Of a stretch of DNA of 64,000 nt, positions 9,247 through 18,152 are shown piece after piece. This DNA is from Sulfolobales archaeon (lineage in GTDB: Archaea; Thermoproteota; Thermoprotei_A; Sulfolobales; Desulfurococcaceae), in contig JANXDZ010000002.1 of the NCBI GenBank assembly GCA_025059075.1, positions 62,001 through 126,000 of the forward strand, given 5' to 3'. Position 1 is the stretch's first letter, and each line of letters opens with the position of its first letter. A model generated the notes under the pieces. That model ran no database searches. It saw only the letters and a list, made by a program, of their open reading frames with translations, and was not told where the DNA came from. A program made the position numbers and the translations under genes.

Positions 9247-10130
9247 TTATTTTAACCACCTTGCTGGTAAATGATAATTTACGTAATACACTGTATATTC
9301 AGAGTACATCTCTAGTACGTAGTTCTCTACGTTGACTCTCCAGCTATGAGTAGCTTTTCTAACGTAGTCGTAGGGGGGTATTGCAGCTTCTCATAAATGG
9401 CTGGGTGTACACCGGGCCGTAGTAAAGGATGGACCTCTATCTCAGCGGCTATTCTAGTTATACCCCCTATGGCTTTTTCTCTGTATTTAATTCAGGTATC
9501 AGGCCATAGAAAACCCAGATCTTTATTCCTGCTCTATTAATTTTCTGTAGAGCCTCTAATCTAACTCCTGGTGGAGGGGGCGCTGGCTCTATGAATCTTG
9601 CTATCCAGCGTTGTTGCTGTAAAGCCTATGTCTATGAAGCTCCCGTACTTGCTTAGAATATCGAGTCTCTGAATACCATGCTGGGATTACATGTTAAACC
9701 AGGCCACCAAGTCTCTAGCCACTCATAGCTCCACTAGCTGGGTAGAGAACAGCTATAAATAATAGCATAAATGAGTTATCGCTAAATCTTGTTGAAAAAC
9801 ACTTATACCTCCTAGAGGCTCGTATTGCTTAACCTCTAATAGTGTACTTCAAGAGAGCTATCTACATTGACCTCTCGGTCCCAGTGCATCAATGCTAGAG
9901 ACCTTTTGTATATGGGATATTGGTGTGCTAAATTTGCATATGTATGTAGCAGCCTCAACGGCTAGAGGATCGTGTTGCTATAGGCATTTTCAAGTGGTCT
10001 AAGTATAATTGGGTTATCAATAACTTTCACAGTCTGAAGAGGTGCGCGGGGACCTTGGGGTTTGTGTTCACTTAGAAGAACTACTCTAGCTATCAGCTAT
10101 AGCTGCTTTCCCACTCCTTTCTGCTTATAT
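9247..10130 (-). pseudogene. decayed radical SAM (SplB-like) protein gene
   Basis: Read in shifting frames on the minus strand, pieces of one protein appear in order: RDLVAWFNM, an in-frame TAA, SQHGIQRLDILSKYGSFIDI with GFTATTLD (9620-9710), then after a frameshift RFIEPAPPPPGVRLEALQK and INRAGIKIWVFYGLIPELN, a stop, GGITRIAAEIEVHP, and finally an intact C-terminus with KATHSWRVNVENYVLEM ending in LPARWLK at a TAA (9247-9249). The TTLD/EPxAPPP/R-L-ALQKINRAGI pattern is typical of the SPL/Rv2578c-like radical SAM family. The N-terminal third, which should carry the CxxxCxxC cluster, is too eroded to recognise, so the upstream limit is approximate. Confidence 0.75.
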
Positions 10131-10183
10131 AAGTACAGCAGTTGGAAACCGGCTTATTGCAATATCAAGCATGTGTATAGGCG

Positions 10184-10790
10184 TTAGAAAGCCGGGCTCA
10201 CTGGTCCATAGCCAAGTACATTGATTGCAAGAGCATTAGCTAAACTCATTGACAAGTTGTTAGAGAAGCTATATATTGATGCTTCAGTGGACCACAATCT
10301 AGTTGCAGTATCTATACTTACCTCACTCTTGTCTAGAAAGCTCTTATCTCAGCTACTTGAAAACTCATATGCTTTAACTACTACAATAGTCTCCTTCCGC
10401 TCTTCACGTAGCTTCCAGCTGGTTTACCCATAATACTGGAGTCTCCGTAGAGTCTTATAGCACCGTCTCTAGCTTAGAAAGCTATCCCTGCGGGTATTGA
10501 ATAATTTGACATCTCCTTTAAAAGACCCTTACTATGCTCACCTGACGCTATAGCACCAAAGTGTAGGAGTAGTTCAACAGCCTACTATGACAAGAGTTGT
10601 CTAAGCCCATTACCACTGCGTAATGTATAGTCTTCTACTATGCTAATAAGCTCTGACGCCTAATTAGCCTCAGATACCACCTCAGGCGAAGATCTTTGAA
10701 GAATTTTACTAAAAGTACTTGTTATAGCGCTAAGAGCTAACTTGATCAGTTCATCTGTTTTTAATATGCATAATAACCAGCCAACAGAGT
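10184..10790 (-). pseudogene. decayed polyprenyl (geranylgeranyl-type) diphosphate synthase gene
   Basis: Fragments on the minus strand match isoprenyl diphosphate synthases in order: LALSAITSTFSKIL and SSPEVVSEAN (N-terminal helices), a stop, then DYTLRSGNGLRQLL equivalent to the YxLxGGKRLRPLL motif, FGAIASGEHSKGLLKEM, AGIAF followed by a stop where QxRDD should be, and YGDSSIMGKPAGSYVKSGRR equivalent to FGD..GKPxGSDxREGKR. The stretch that should carry the first DDxxD motif is missing, so about 100 codons have been lost as well as several frames broken. An intact copy is presumably elsewhere, because archaea need this enzyme for membrane lipids. Confidence 0.7.
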
Positions 10791-10820
10791 TTAAGTCAAG
10801 TAACCTTAATTAACCCTAGA

Positions 10821-11558
10821 TTACTTCAGCTTTACGCCTTTTAACGATCCTAGTTCTCTAATAACACCTAGATCCTTTAGCTCCTTAGAGATGATCTCCC
10901 AGTACATTCCCTTCGGCTTATAGCCCCTAGGCTCAATCTTCACTAGCCTCGTTGGTGTTGCATAATAGTCTACGACTATATCGTGTTGCTCAAGCGGTAT
11001 CTCATCGTTGACCACCTGTAAGTCATGAATAGTCGTTATTACTAGTACAGAGTCGTCAATAGCACCCAATTCTCTTAGAATACCATACTCTAGCTCGGCA
11101 TAACCCCCGCCTTTACCAAGCCTTACACCTCGTTTATCTACAGCTACACACCCAGTTACTACAAGGTCTACTCTCGGGATCTCGGTAAGTCTTACTAACC
11201 TACCATACCGAAATGCACCGGCAATAGTAGATGCTGAACTGTATTTATTAACCGGTATTTTACGCGGGTCAATTAGTATAAACCCGCTTTTCAGCCTCGG
11301 AGAGGCCATTATAACAAGCTTACCACTTCTTAGAGCTTGTAGCCTAATGTAGTATTGAGGTGAGTCGGGGTTAGACTTAACTACTTCTGCTCTACTCCAC
11401 TCCCTGAGCCCGAGGATTCTTTGTGCAGCAGCTTCCGCACCCTTAAAGTTTGGTATTCTACCGTAGACTGGCCTTGGAAAAGCCGCTACATTAGTTTCTT
11501 CAAGTAGCCTCCACACTCTTTCTCTTATGGAAGCTTTAACCCTCTTAACTCCAATCAT
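10821..11558 (-). CDS. 5-formyltetrahydrofolate cyclo-ligase family protein
   Basis: A protein of about 245 residues of the MTHFS family, which closes 5-formyl-tetrahydrofolate to 5,10-methenyl-THF with ATP. The diagnostic loop GVRLGKGGGYAELEYG and the later IPLEQHDIVVDYYATPT segment are present, and an Arg-rich N-terminus fits the usual ATP-contact region. In archaea the true substrate (folate or a modified pterin) is often unknown. ATG at 11558 is preferred over GTG at 11570 because a TATA-like TTATAAG lies about 30 bases upstream. This is the only intact gene between three decayed ones. Confidence 0.85.
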   Translation of the reverse strand: MIGVKRVKASIRERVWRLLEETNVAAFPRPVYGRIPNFKGAEAAAQRILGLREWSRAEVVKSNPDSPQYYIRLQALRSGKLVIMASPRLKSGFILIDPRKIPVNKYSSASTIAGAFRYGRLVRLTEIPRVDLVVTGCVAVDKRGVRLGKGGGYAELEYGILRELGAIDDSVLVITTIHDLQVVNDEIPLEQHDIVVDYYATPTRLVKIEPRGYKPKGMYWEIISKELKDLGVIRELGSLKGVKLK

Positions 11559-11644
11559 ACTGCTGATCACAGCCTCTATACTCTACTTATAAGTATCACG
11601 TAGCCTACTCTTATAGCGGTATAAGTACTGGCTGACTCTCATAT

Positions 11645-12195
11645 ACCCTGTGCTCTAGTTCGTATTAGATTTAGAAGAGCTGTTAAAGCCATAAGTATAG
11701 CTGCCCAGGTGTGAGCACACTTAGCTGGAAGCTGTACTCTACTTATCAAGTCGTGAGGTAAGCTATCTGTAAAGACACTTAAAGAGCTCTCTAAGTGCTT
11801 TCTTGTAGCCGACGCTAAGACTATGGATGCATCAAGAGTCAAGGGGGAGGTAATCCTAGAGGCTGTGCAAATTGATTTACCATACTAAGTGCAGTAGATG
11901 AAGAAACTCTCAGAGAAGCTGTTAGTGTTAGAAAAATATAGTGAATACTCAAGTAGACCTAATAGACTGCAAAGCAAGAGAGCACTAGAATTTAATAGAT
12001 GTGAACCCGACATTATTGCCTTTCACATCGGTATAAGCATATAGAAATTTCGCGGCTTAACAACTGAACTATTAATAAAAGAGGCCATTAGCGTAAAACA
12101 GAGTGTAAATACACATATAGCTGTAGCGGAGGGTTAAAACCAGGCGGTAAAGCCAATCGCCATTAGAGATGTTGATGTAATCATACTATGATAGA
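11645..12195 (+). pseudogene. decayed hexulose-6-phosphate-synthase-like gene
   Basis: Translated across frames, this stretch aligns with the intact HPS-like protein at 36.2 kb. Here LLIKS*GKLSVKTLKEL then FLVADAKTMDA matches LIKSWGTLAVELLKK and VFADTKTID; EPDIIAFHIGIS matches TSIIVYHIGID; RGLTTELLIKEAISV matches RGITARDLIKEIEEV; THIAVAEG then KPGG matches YLAVAGGLKPG; and VKPIAIRDVDVII matches VKPLVASGVDIVI. Trp is replaced by TGA at one point, and several frameshifts and stops are present. This is a dead paralogue, not a recent copy, since the DNA is strongly diverged. Confidence 0.75.
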
Positions 12196-12244
12196 CCCTA
12201 CATCTACTGTACCTAGATGCTCTGAGGGAAGTGAGGGTACTTAA

Positions 12245-13657
12245 CTAGCTTCTAGAGCTAGCTTTAAACATAGTTAGTTTAACAAGATATATCACTACGA
12301 GTATTGCAAGGAAGTAATTCCTAAATGTAGCAATCCACTGTACAGGTGAGTCAATTGTATGTGGTGAAAAACTTATTGAAGACACTAAGTATGGATATAC
12401 AAGCCCTCTGAACCACTGATCTGCGAAGAAAGTCGCCATTATACCCATGTTAGCTGCATCAGCGGCTACTAATAAAGGTAGATCTCTTCTATCCAATGCT
12501 ATAACAGCTAGAGGAGTTATTAATAGCATCATTTGAGGGCTGAAAACATAATTGAATACTACTGAAGCACTTATAGCTAAATATGAAGCTAGCAGGGCCT
12601 TAGCCTTTGAATCTATGTCAACAGAGCATATAACTAAAGAACACGTTATGAGGCAAACCATGTATAAAACTCTATGCAGGTGACTCCATAAGTCATTTAT
12701 AAAGGGGAGATAAATGCAGTTCTCGCAATACCACGACATGTGGTGTTCAACGAAGTAGCTTAATCCACTGGGCGAAGCTATAGCAATAACTACATAGGGT
12801 AGAGCACCTAGCGCTAGTAACCCAGTACTAAACTTTATGAAGTCCTTTGTAGAACCTCTTTGAGCAAGATCGTATGCAAATACAAATGCAGCAACAATTG
12901 GCAATAGCTTAATTGATACAGAAGCACCAATAGCTATCCCCGACTTAAAATAGCTTTCATTCATTAAGTAATAGACGCCAGCAACCAGCATAGATGCAGT
13001 CAGTATATCCCAGTTATATACTGAGTACATTAGAGTTGACGGCAGAACTATGAATAGAAGAACCCTCCTTGAACTAACCCTAAGCTCTTTAGCAATACGG
13101 ATTGTGTAGTAAGTTAAAGCCACCATGCCTATTCCAATAGAGACTGATTGAAGTACGTAGTGTACTCTAACAACAGGAGTTAAGTACTGTAAGTAATCCA
13201 TGATACTGTAGTTGTTTGGCAAAACAATCATTATTCCACTACAAGTAGTTAGATACCATATGAAGCCCACTATGGGTGGATACTCAAACTTATAGTCTAC
13301 ATAGGGTACTGGGCATTGCTTAGAGCCTCTGACAAGCTCTTCAATAACTGATGGCTTAAACCACTGCTCAGAGGCTTTCTCTCTACTAAAGAATCCACTG
13401 CTAACTGCATCTTTAAACACTCTATTGAAGACTCCGTAGACTATGTCACTATACTTAAAGCCGAAGTCATTGTAGCCCGTTGATCTTCCGATAATCCACT
13501 CAATGATTGTTACTGGAGTTACGTGAACTGCCTCCTTAGGGTTTCTAGAGTAAGTGGCATCTGGGTAGTGAATGTATGCTGAAGCCACTACTACTAGTAC
13601 TCCAATAATTATTGGAACGACTACATCATTATACTTCAATTCAAGCACCTTTAACAC
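12245..13657 (-). CDS. polytopic membrane protein, GT-C/GT87-like glycosyltransferase candidate
   Basis: A 470-residue membrane protein with about ten hydrophobic helices. The arrangement resembles GT-C polyprenol-phosphate-sugar-dependent mannosyltransferases of the DUF2029/GT87 group: a first helix, a long extracytoplasmic loop with acidic and aromatic residues (residues about 35-150), then a helix ending in YNWDIL, as in the group's YNxD segment, and a KLLPIV segment after it. It would transfer a sugar from a lipid carrier on the outer face of the membrane. Family membership is judged by pattern only. It is divergent from the nicotinamidase-like gene. Confidence 0.6.
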   Translation of the reverse strand: MLKVLELKYNDVVVPIIIGVLVVVASAYIHYPDATYSRNPKEAVHVTPVTIIEWIIGRSTGYNDFGFKYSDIVYGVFNRVFKDAVSSGFFSREKASEQWFKPSVIEELVRGSKQCPVPYVDYKFEYPPIVGFIWYLTTCSGIMIVLPNNYSIMDYLQYLTPVVRVHYVLQSVSIGIGMVALTYYTIRIAKELRVSSRRVLLFIVLPSTLMYSVYNWDILTASMLVAGVYYLMNESYFKSGIAIGASVSIKLLPIVAAFVFAYDLAQRGSTKDFIKFSTGLLALGALPYVVIAIASPSGLSYFVEHHMSWYCENCIYLPFINDLWSHLHRVLYMVCLITCSLVICSVDIDSKAKALLASYLAISASVVFNYVFSPQMMLLITPLAVIALDRRDLPLLVAADAANMGIMATFFADQWFRGLVYPYLVSSISFSPHTIDSPVQWIATFRNYFLAILVVIYLVKLTMFKASSRS

Positions 13658-13694
13658 TAGCTATTTTAAGCCCTCTGGAATTTTAATCACTTTG

Positions 13695-14279
13695 GTGAAG
13701 TTCTTGAAGCCCGCCTTATTAGTTATAGATATGCTCCATGAATTTGTACGCGGTAGGTTAAAGAGTCCTCGTGCAGAGGATATAGTATTTAACATAAGGG
13801 CTCTAATAAATCATGCGCATTCATGTGGAGTTCCAGTAATTCACTTAGTTGACAACCACTTACCAATAGATCATGAGCTAAAGATATGGGGGCCCCACGC
13901 AATTAAAGGTTCTCCGGAAGCTAAGATAATTGATGAATTAATGCCTGTGGAAAGCGACTTAGTATTATTTAAGAGAAGCTATAGTGGCTTTAGAGATACA
14001 GGTCTTGACATACTCCTACGAGATCTTGGTGTTAAGACGTTACTCCTAACTGGCATACATACACACATATGTGTATTACACACTGCTTGGGATGCCTTTT
14101 ACTATGGCTACGACATCTATGTTGTAAAAGACGCTGTAGCTGCGTTCAGTGAAGAAGATCATAAGTATGCTCTTAATTACATGGAGAAAACTTACGGAGC
14201 AAAACTCATTACAACACAAGAGGCAGTGGAGCTTATGAAAGCCTCCATAGTTAAAAACACTCCACCTCATGCGTCGTAA
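13695..14279 (+). CDS. isochorismatase-fold cysteine hydrolase, probable nicotinamidase
   Basis: A protein of about 194 residues with the isochorismatase/nicotinamidase catalytic triad: Asp in LLVIDMLHEF near residue 11, Lys in LFKRSYSGF, and Cys in THICVLHTA. Nicotinamidase hydrolyses nicotinamide to nicotinate, which PncB (2.5 kb) would then use. The DxH-type metal site is less clear here (DNHLPIDHE), so another amidohydrolase of the fold is possible. GTG at 13695 (or TTG at 13692) is chosen because homology begins there; a longer frame back to 13572 runs antisense into the neighbour. A TTTTAA element about 25 bases upstream fits a leaderless promoter. Confidence 0.72.
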   Translation: MKFLKPALLVIDMLHEFVRGRLKSPRAEDIVFNIRALINHAHSCGVPVIHLVDNHLPIDHELKIWGPHAIKGSPEAKIIDELMPVESDLVLFKRSYSGFRDTGLDILLRDLGVKTLLLTGIHTHICVLHTAWDAFYYGYDIYVVKDAVAAFSEEDHKYALNYMEKTYGAKLITTQEAVELMKASIVKNTPPHAS

Positions 14280-14465
14280 AAGACAGTCAGAATATCATTA
14301 AGTAAAGCTGCTATTAAAGGAAGTAGGCTACTCCAAGGCTCCTTTTCAACTACTTCTCATCACATTTATGGTGAAGGATGGAAACCTTATTGCTAAAAGT
14401 TCTTTCTTAGTGTCCAGGAGGTGGGGTTAATGTTGTTGAAGCTTGGATGTTTTATATTCGTTGAA

Positions 14466-15248
14466 TCAATAAACAGGTATAGGCACTGCTATTTCTCCAT
14501 CGTTTAAAACTCTGAACTCAACTCCATATACTTTTGAAAGTACTTCCTCTGTTAATACTTCCTTCACGTTTCCTAAGGCAACTCCTACTCCATTATTTAA
14601 TACAAGTACTTTAGTAGCTGTATTTGCTGCAAAAGCTACGTCGTGTGTAGTGAATATCGTCAGCACCTTGTCTTTAAGTGTTCTCAGAGTTTTTGAAAGC
14701 TCAACCCTGCTCCTAATGTCCATGTGTGCATCAGGTTCATCCAATAGCAGTATTTTTGGATCTTTGGCTAACGCCATAGCTAACAGTACTTTCTTTAATT
14801 CACCAGCGCTTAATTCATTCAGCTTTCTATTCCTTAAGTTAAGTACTCCAAGTACTTCCATTACTTCACGCACTTTATAGATGTCCTCACTGCTTTCAAG
14901 AAAGCTCTTTGAGACAGGATATCGTGAAGTAAGTACAGCTTCTTCAACTGTTAAGCTAAGCATTTCAGGCACACTTATATCTGACGAATATGAAATTATT
15001 TTAGCAAGAGCCTTCTTCGGCATTCTCAATGCATTAACTCCATCAATTAATACAACTCCATCATGTTTCACTAGGCCAGCTATTGCCTTGAGTAAAGTAG
15101 TCTTCCCACTTCCATTAGGTCCAAGTACACAGAATAATTCACTTTTATCGACCCGTAGAGATACATTGTTAAGCGCTATGACTACTTCACCCCTAGACCT
15201 GTATTTAACTCCTATGCCTTTAACCTCTATGAAGCTCTCTACCTCCAT
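14466..15248 (-). CDS. ABC transporter ATPase, FecE/BtuD type
   Basis: A 260-residue ATPase subunit of a metal-chelate or cobalamin importer. Walker A GPNGSGKTT near residue 44, the ABC signature LSAGELKKV near 145, Walker B ILLLDEPDAHMD near 165 and the switch His in FTTHD are all intact. It is the third gene of the binding protein-permease-ATPase operon, and its start overlaps the permease end by ten bases. The sequence does not tell Fe-chelate from cobalamin; the archaeal background allows either. Confidence 0.9.
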   Translation of the reverse strand: MEVESFIEVKGIGVKYRSRGEVVIALNNVSLRVDKSELFCVLGPNGSGKTTLLKAIAGLVKHDGVVLIDGVNALRMPKKALAKIISYSSDISVPEMLSLTVEEAVLTSRYPVSKSFLESSEDIYKVREVMEVLGVLNLRNRKLNELSAGELKKVLLAMALAKDPKILLLDEPDAHMDIRSRVELSKTLRTLKDKVLTIFTTHDVAFAANTATKVLVLNNGVGVALGNVKEVLTEEVLSKVYGVEFRVLNDGEIAVPIPVY

Positions 15249-16219
15249 TTATACCCCCTTAAAACTAGCACTACATATAGAGGAGCTCCAAATACTGAAG
15301 TAATTACTCCAGCAGGCACCTCGCCTACACTCCACGACAGGAACGTCTTAGCTGCTATGTCTGATAGCGATAATATAAGGGCTCCCGTTAAACTAGCTAG
15401 TGGAATTATAAATCTATTATCGCTAGTCCTAAGGAGTAAGCGAGCTATGTGTGGAGATACTAGGCCTATGAAGCTAATCATTCCTATAGCTGATATAGCT
15501 ATGGATGAAGAGAGGCCTGCAACAACAGCTGTAATGAGCCTAACGTACTTAGCATTGAAGCCGAGTTGAGATGCATACTCATCTCCAATGATTAATGTGT
15601 TAAGAGGCTTTGCAATTAAGAAATAGAGGAACACGAGGGCTAGAGTCAGTGGCAAGAGGAAGTCTACTTTCCACTTAGTTGCATCAACTAAGCTTCCAAT
15701 AAGCATTGCATATATGTATGGAGTATGTGGAGCTCTAGATAGAATGAAGTAATATAAAGTAATTGCTACTCCTGAGGAGAAGCTCGTTATTCCTATGCCT
15801 GAAAGAACATACGCTACATCACTTCCTCCAACAGCTTCAGCAATAAGTATAGTTAGAAGTAAAGCTAATAGACCCCCTATTGAGGCAGCTAAGGGTATGT
15901 AGAGAACGCTTGGAGTAGGAGTTACTAAGTAATACATATATATGGAGAGTAAGGCTCCTCCACCTATCCCAAGGAGGTATGGGTCAGCTAGAGGATTTCT
16001 AAGAGATGATTGAAGCATAGAGCCTGAGTATGCAAATATGAAGCCTGATAATAATCCAAGAAGTGCTCTATTAACTCTATAGTAAAAGTGCCCCTGGTTA
16101 ATGAATAAGTAGGATGATAGAACTAGTATGGCTGAAAATAACATAGTTAAAAAAGCAAACCTTATCCTAACAGCTCTTATGAATTCCTTATCTCCTAGCG
16201 GCTTCATATATTTTCTCAA
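15239..16219 (-). CDS. FecCD/BtuC-family permease
   Basis: A 326-residue integral membrane permease with about ten helices. It has the family's GLLSGFIFAYSGSMLQ-type segment after helix 2 and NPLADPYLLGI, which match the BtuC/FecD QxxxRNPLADPxLLGI signature. The late GLVSPHIARLL segment is the coupling region that contacts the ATPase. It overlaps both neighbours (31 bases with the binding protein, 10 with the ATPase), so the three genes are tightly coupled. It forms the channel for an Fe-chelate or corrinoid. Confidence 0.92.
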   Translation of the reverse strand: MRKYMKPLGDKEFIRAVRIRFAFLTMLFSAILVLSSYLFINQGHFYYRVNRALLGLLSGFIFAYSGSMLQSSLRNPLADPYLLGIGGGALLSIYMYYLVTPTPSVLYIPLAASIGGLLALLLTILIAEAVGGSDVAYVLSGIGITSFSSGVAITLYYFILSRAPHTPYIYAMLIGSLVDATKWKVDFLLPLTLALVFLYFLIAKPLNTLIIGDEYASQLGFNAKYVRLITAVVAGLSSSIAISAIGMISFIGLVSPHIARLLLRTSDNRFIIPLASLTGALILSLSDIAAKTFLSWSVGEVPAGVITSVFGAPLYVVLVLRGYKWR

Positions 16220-17210
16220 TTAATATCCACGCTCCCTCTACAATCCTTGGACTAGGTCTAGCTAGAGAATCTGTTTCATGGCTGCTTAAGATTATTACAT
16301 GTGAGCCAATAGAGTAAATACCTGTTGTCTCTAAGACATTCTTCAACTCCTCCTCACTGATACCCATTGAGAAAACTACTATTACTTCAGGCCTTAAACC
16401 AGCTAGATCCTCTTGGCTTAAAGCTAGCCACCCGCTTTGCGGAATTGAGTTCTTTAACCCAATTCCATTAATTAGGTCGTCTATAAAAGTCCCTCTTCCA
16501 GCGACCCATATGCCCATTGAGTCTATTGAAACTACTATTGCAATGCTTATGCCAACCAATCCCCTGGCTTCAATGCTGGCCTTCAATAACTCCATTGAGC
16601 CGCTTATTAAGTAACTCACTTCCCTCCCCCTATCATCAACTCTAAAGATCTTTGAGATCAGCTCAACGTCTTCCACTACTTCACTTAAGTTACCAGCAGA
16701 TCCTCCATTTAAGTAAAATACTTTGATTCCATATTCATTGAAGAAGTCGAGTAATTTGATGTGGGCTCCTTTATCAGCTAGCACTAAGTCTGGGTTTAAG
16801 CTAAGTATTTTCTCAGTATCTATGGCTGGCCACCAGTATCCACCGACGTTAACTACTCTCCTAGACTTTAGGGAGATACTTATGTTCATGAAGTCATTGT
16901 TGTAGGAAATGTCGTCAACTCCTATAATGAATTCTCCAAGGCCTAGCATGAACATTGTTTCAGTAATTGATGGTGCTAGAGACACTACTCTACTGGGAAC
17001 CGTGCTGAACTCCATTACTCGCCCAGCCTTATCACTTAACGTGATAACTTCATACGTTGGTTTAGTCAATGGTATAGTTGGTGTAGTTGTTACAGTTATA
17101 GTTATAGTTTGAGCCGGCGCTACTGTGATTCCAGTATATGGGATCAATAGCCCTATTGCAATACCTACAACTAGTGTAAGAGTTAATAGCGCTAATTGAG
17201 CGTATCTCAT
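16188..17210 (-). CDS. metal-chelate/cobalamin ABC binding protein (BtuF/FhuD class)
   Basis: A 340-residue binding protein tethered by an N-terminal hydrophobic helix (residues 5-28) and a Thr-rich linker (about 30-52). The class III helical-backbone fold is signalled by VPSRVVSLAPSITE, ILSLNPDLVLA, YLNGGS and the C-terminal LRPEVIVV and ARPSPRIVEG segments. It captures the ligand outside the cell and hands it to the permease. It is the first gene of the transporter and lies 30 bases downstream of dphB on the same strand, so they may share a transcript. Confidence 0.9.
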   Translation of the reverse strand: MRYAQLALLTLTLVVGIAIGLLIPYTGITVAPAQTITITVTTTPTIPLTKPTYEVITLSDKAGRVMEFSTVPSRVVSLAPSITETMFMLGLGEFIIGVDDISYNNDFMNISISLKSRRVVNVGGYWWPAIDTEKILSLNPDLVLADKGAHIKLLDFFNEYGIKVFYLNGGSAGNLSEVVEDVELISKIFRVDDRGREVSYLISGSMELLKASIEARGLVGISIAIVVSIDSMGIWVAGRGTFIDDLINGIGLKNSIPQSGWLALSQEDLAGLRPEVIVVFSMGISEEELKNVLETTGIYSIGSHVIILSSHETDSLARPSPRIVEGAWILIEKIYEAARR

Positions 17211-17240
17211 ATGTGGCTACCCTAGCCATATTAGGGAACA

Positions 17241-18068
17241 CTACTTAATAAATCTTCTCAACTGATTAGAGAGATAGTCATATAGATCTTTTGGAAGGCT
17301 ACATTGATAGTATAGGGCCTCTAACTCCATTGGATGGAGCTTAGAGACTATTATAAGGCTTTGCGGTAATGGCGCATTGCTGTAATCCTTAAGTTTCTCC
17401 AAAAGATCTGCTTTTATAAATTGATTTGGTGTACCTAGTCCAGCCACTAATACGCCTATCATTCCCCCCAGGTTCCTCGTGTCATTACAGTGCTTCTCTA
17501 GGGCTAGGAGTACATCAACTGCTTCACTTATTCTCATCACTAAGCCTTCTTCAGGCTTTAAGTCGAAGAGGAGGAGTGTGTGTAGACCTCTTGAGTAATT
17601 ATCGTAAATCACATCAATTATGCTGCACGGCATTGAACCCCTTGGATACACTAATGTAACCATTTTTCCAAACTTATATGCCTGAAGCCCCGTCGCACTT
17701 GGAGCCATTGAGTATATGCTTACTCCATGAATTACTTCAATTCTTACGCCGGCTTTAATTGCTTCAATTCTTATAGCGTCGTGAGTTGTAGCTATAAATG
17801 GATCTCCTGGAATTAGTAAAGCAACGTTTTTCTCCCCAGCTACTTCAATGAGCTTGTTTATGGATTCTCCTTCAAGCCCCTCCCTAGAGGCTGTAAATAT
17901 TTCAACAGATCTATACCCTATAGCTTTTCTAAGGCCTTCAACGCTGAAGTCAGGCACAATGCTTGTATAGGAATCAACTATTATTAAGTCGGCTTTAGAT
18001 AAGGCTTCAAGAGCTTTAAGCGACAAGTACTTAAGTGAAGGCCCAATGCCTATGAAGTAAATTGGCAT
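17241..18068 (-). CDS. dphB: diphthine synthase
   Basis: A 275-residue tetrapyrrole-methylase-fold enzyme that methylates the modified histidine of elongation factor 2 in diphthamide synthesis, using SAM. The N-terminal FIGIGPSLKYLSLKALEAL, the GDPFIATTH loop near residue 92, HGVSIYSMAPSATGLQ and YKFGKMVTLVYP are DphB signatures. They differ from corrin-ring methylases, which I considered because of the neighbouring BtuFCD-type genes. Length is normal. ATG start at 18068. Confidence 0.92.
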   Translation of the reverse strand: MPIYFIGIGPSLKYLSLKALEALSKADLIIVDSYTSIVPDFSVEGLRKAIGYRSVEIFTASREGLEGESINKLIEVAGEKNVALLIPGDPFIATTHDAIRIEAIKAGVRIEVIHGVSIYSMAPSATGLQAYKFGKMVTLVYPRGSMPCSIIDVIYDNYSRGLHTLLLFDLKPEEGLVMRISEAVDVLLALEKHCNDTRNLGGMIGVLVAGLGTPNQFIKADLLEKLKDYSNAPLPQSLIIVSKLHPMELEALYYQCSLPKDLYDYLSNQLRRFIK

Positions 18069-18152
18069 AGCCCGGCTCCCAGCATTAATTCTCTAGAGAA
18101 CTAATAATCTTCAATGAATGCCGTTAGTTGTTAGAAGAGTAGTGTAGTGCAG

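Noticed and set aside
10221-10433. 70-codon forward frame
   Set aside because: It is antisense to the prenyl-synthase remnant, has no ribosome-binding site, and the other strand shows family motifs.
11639-11842. 67-codon reverse frame
   Set aside because: Antisense to the HPS-like remnant, whose blocks align with an intact protein on the forward strand.
17241-18068. Corrin-ring methyltransferase, suggested by the neighbouring BtuFCD-type genes
   Set aside because: The GDPFIATTH loop and the later motifs are those of diphthine synthase.
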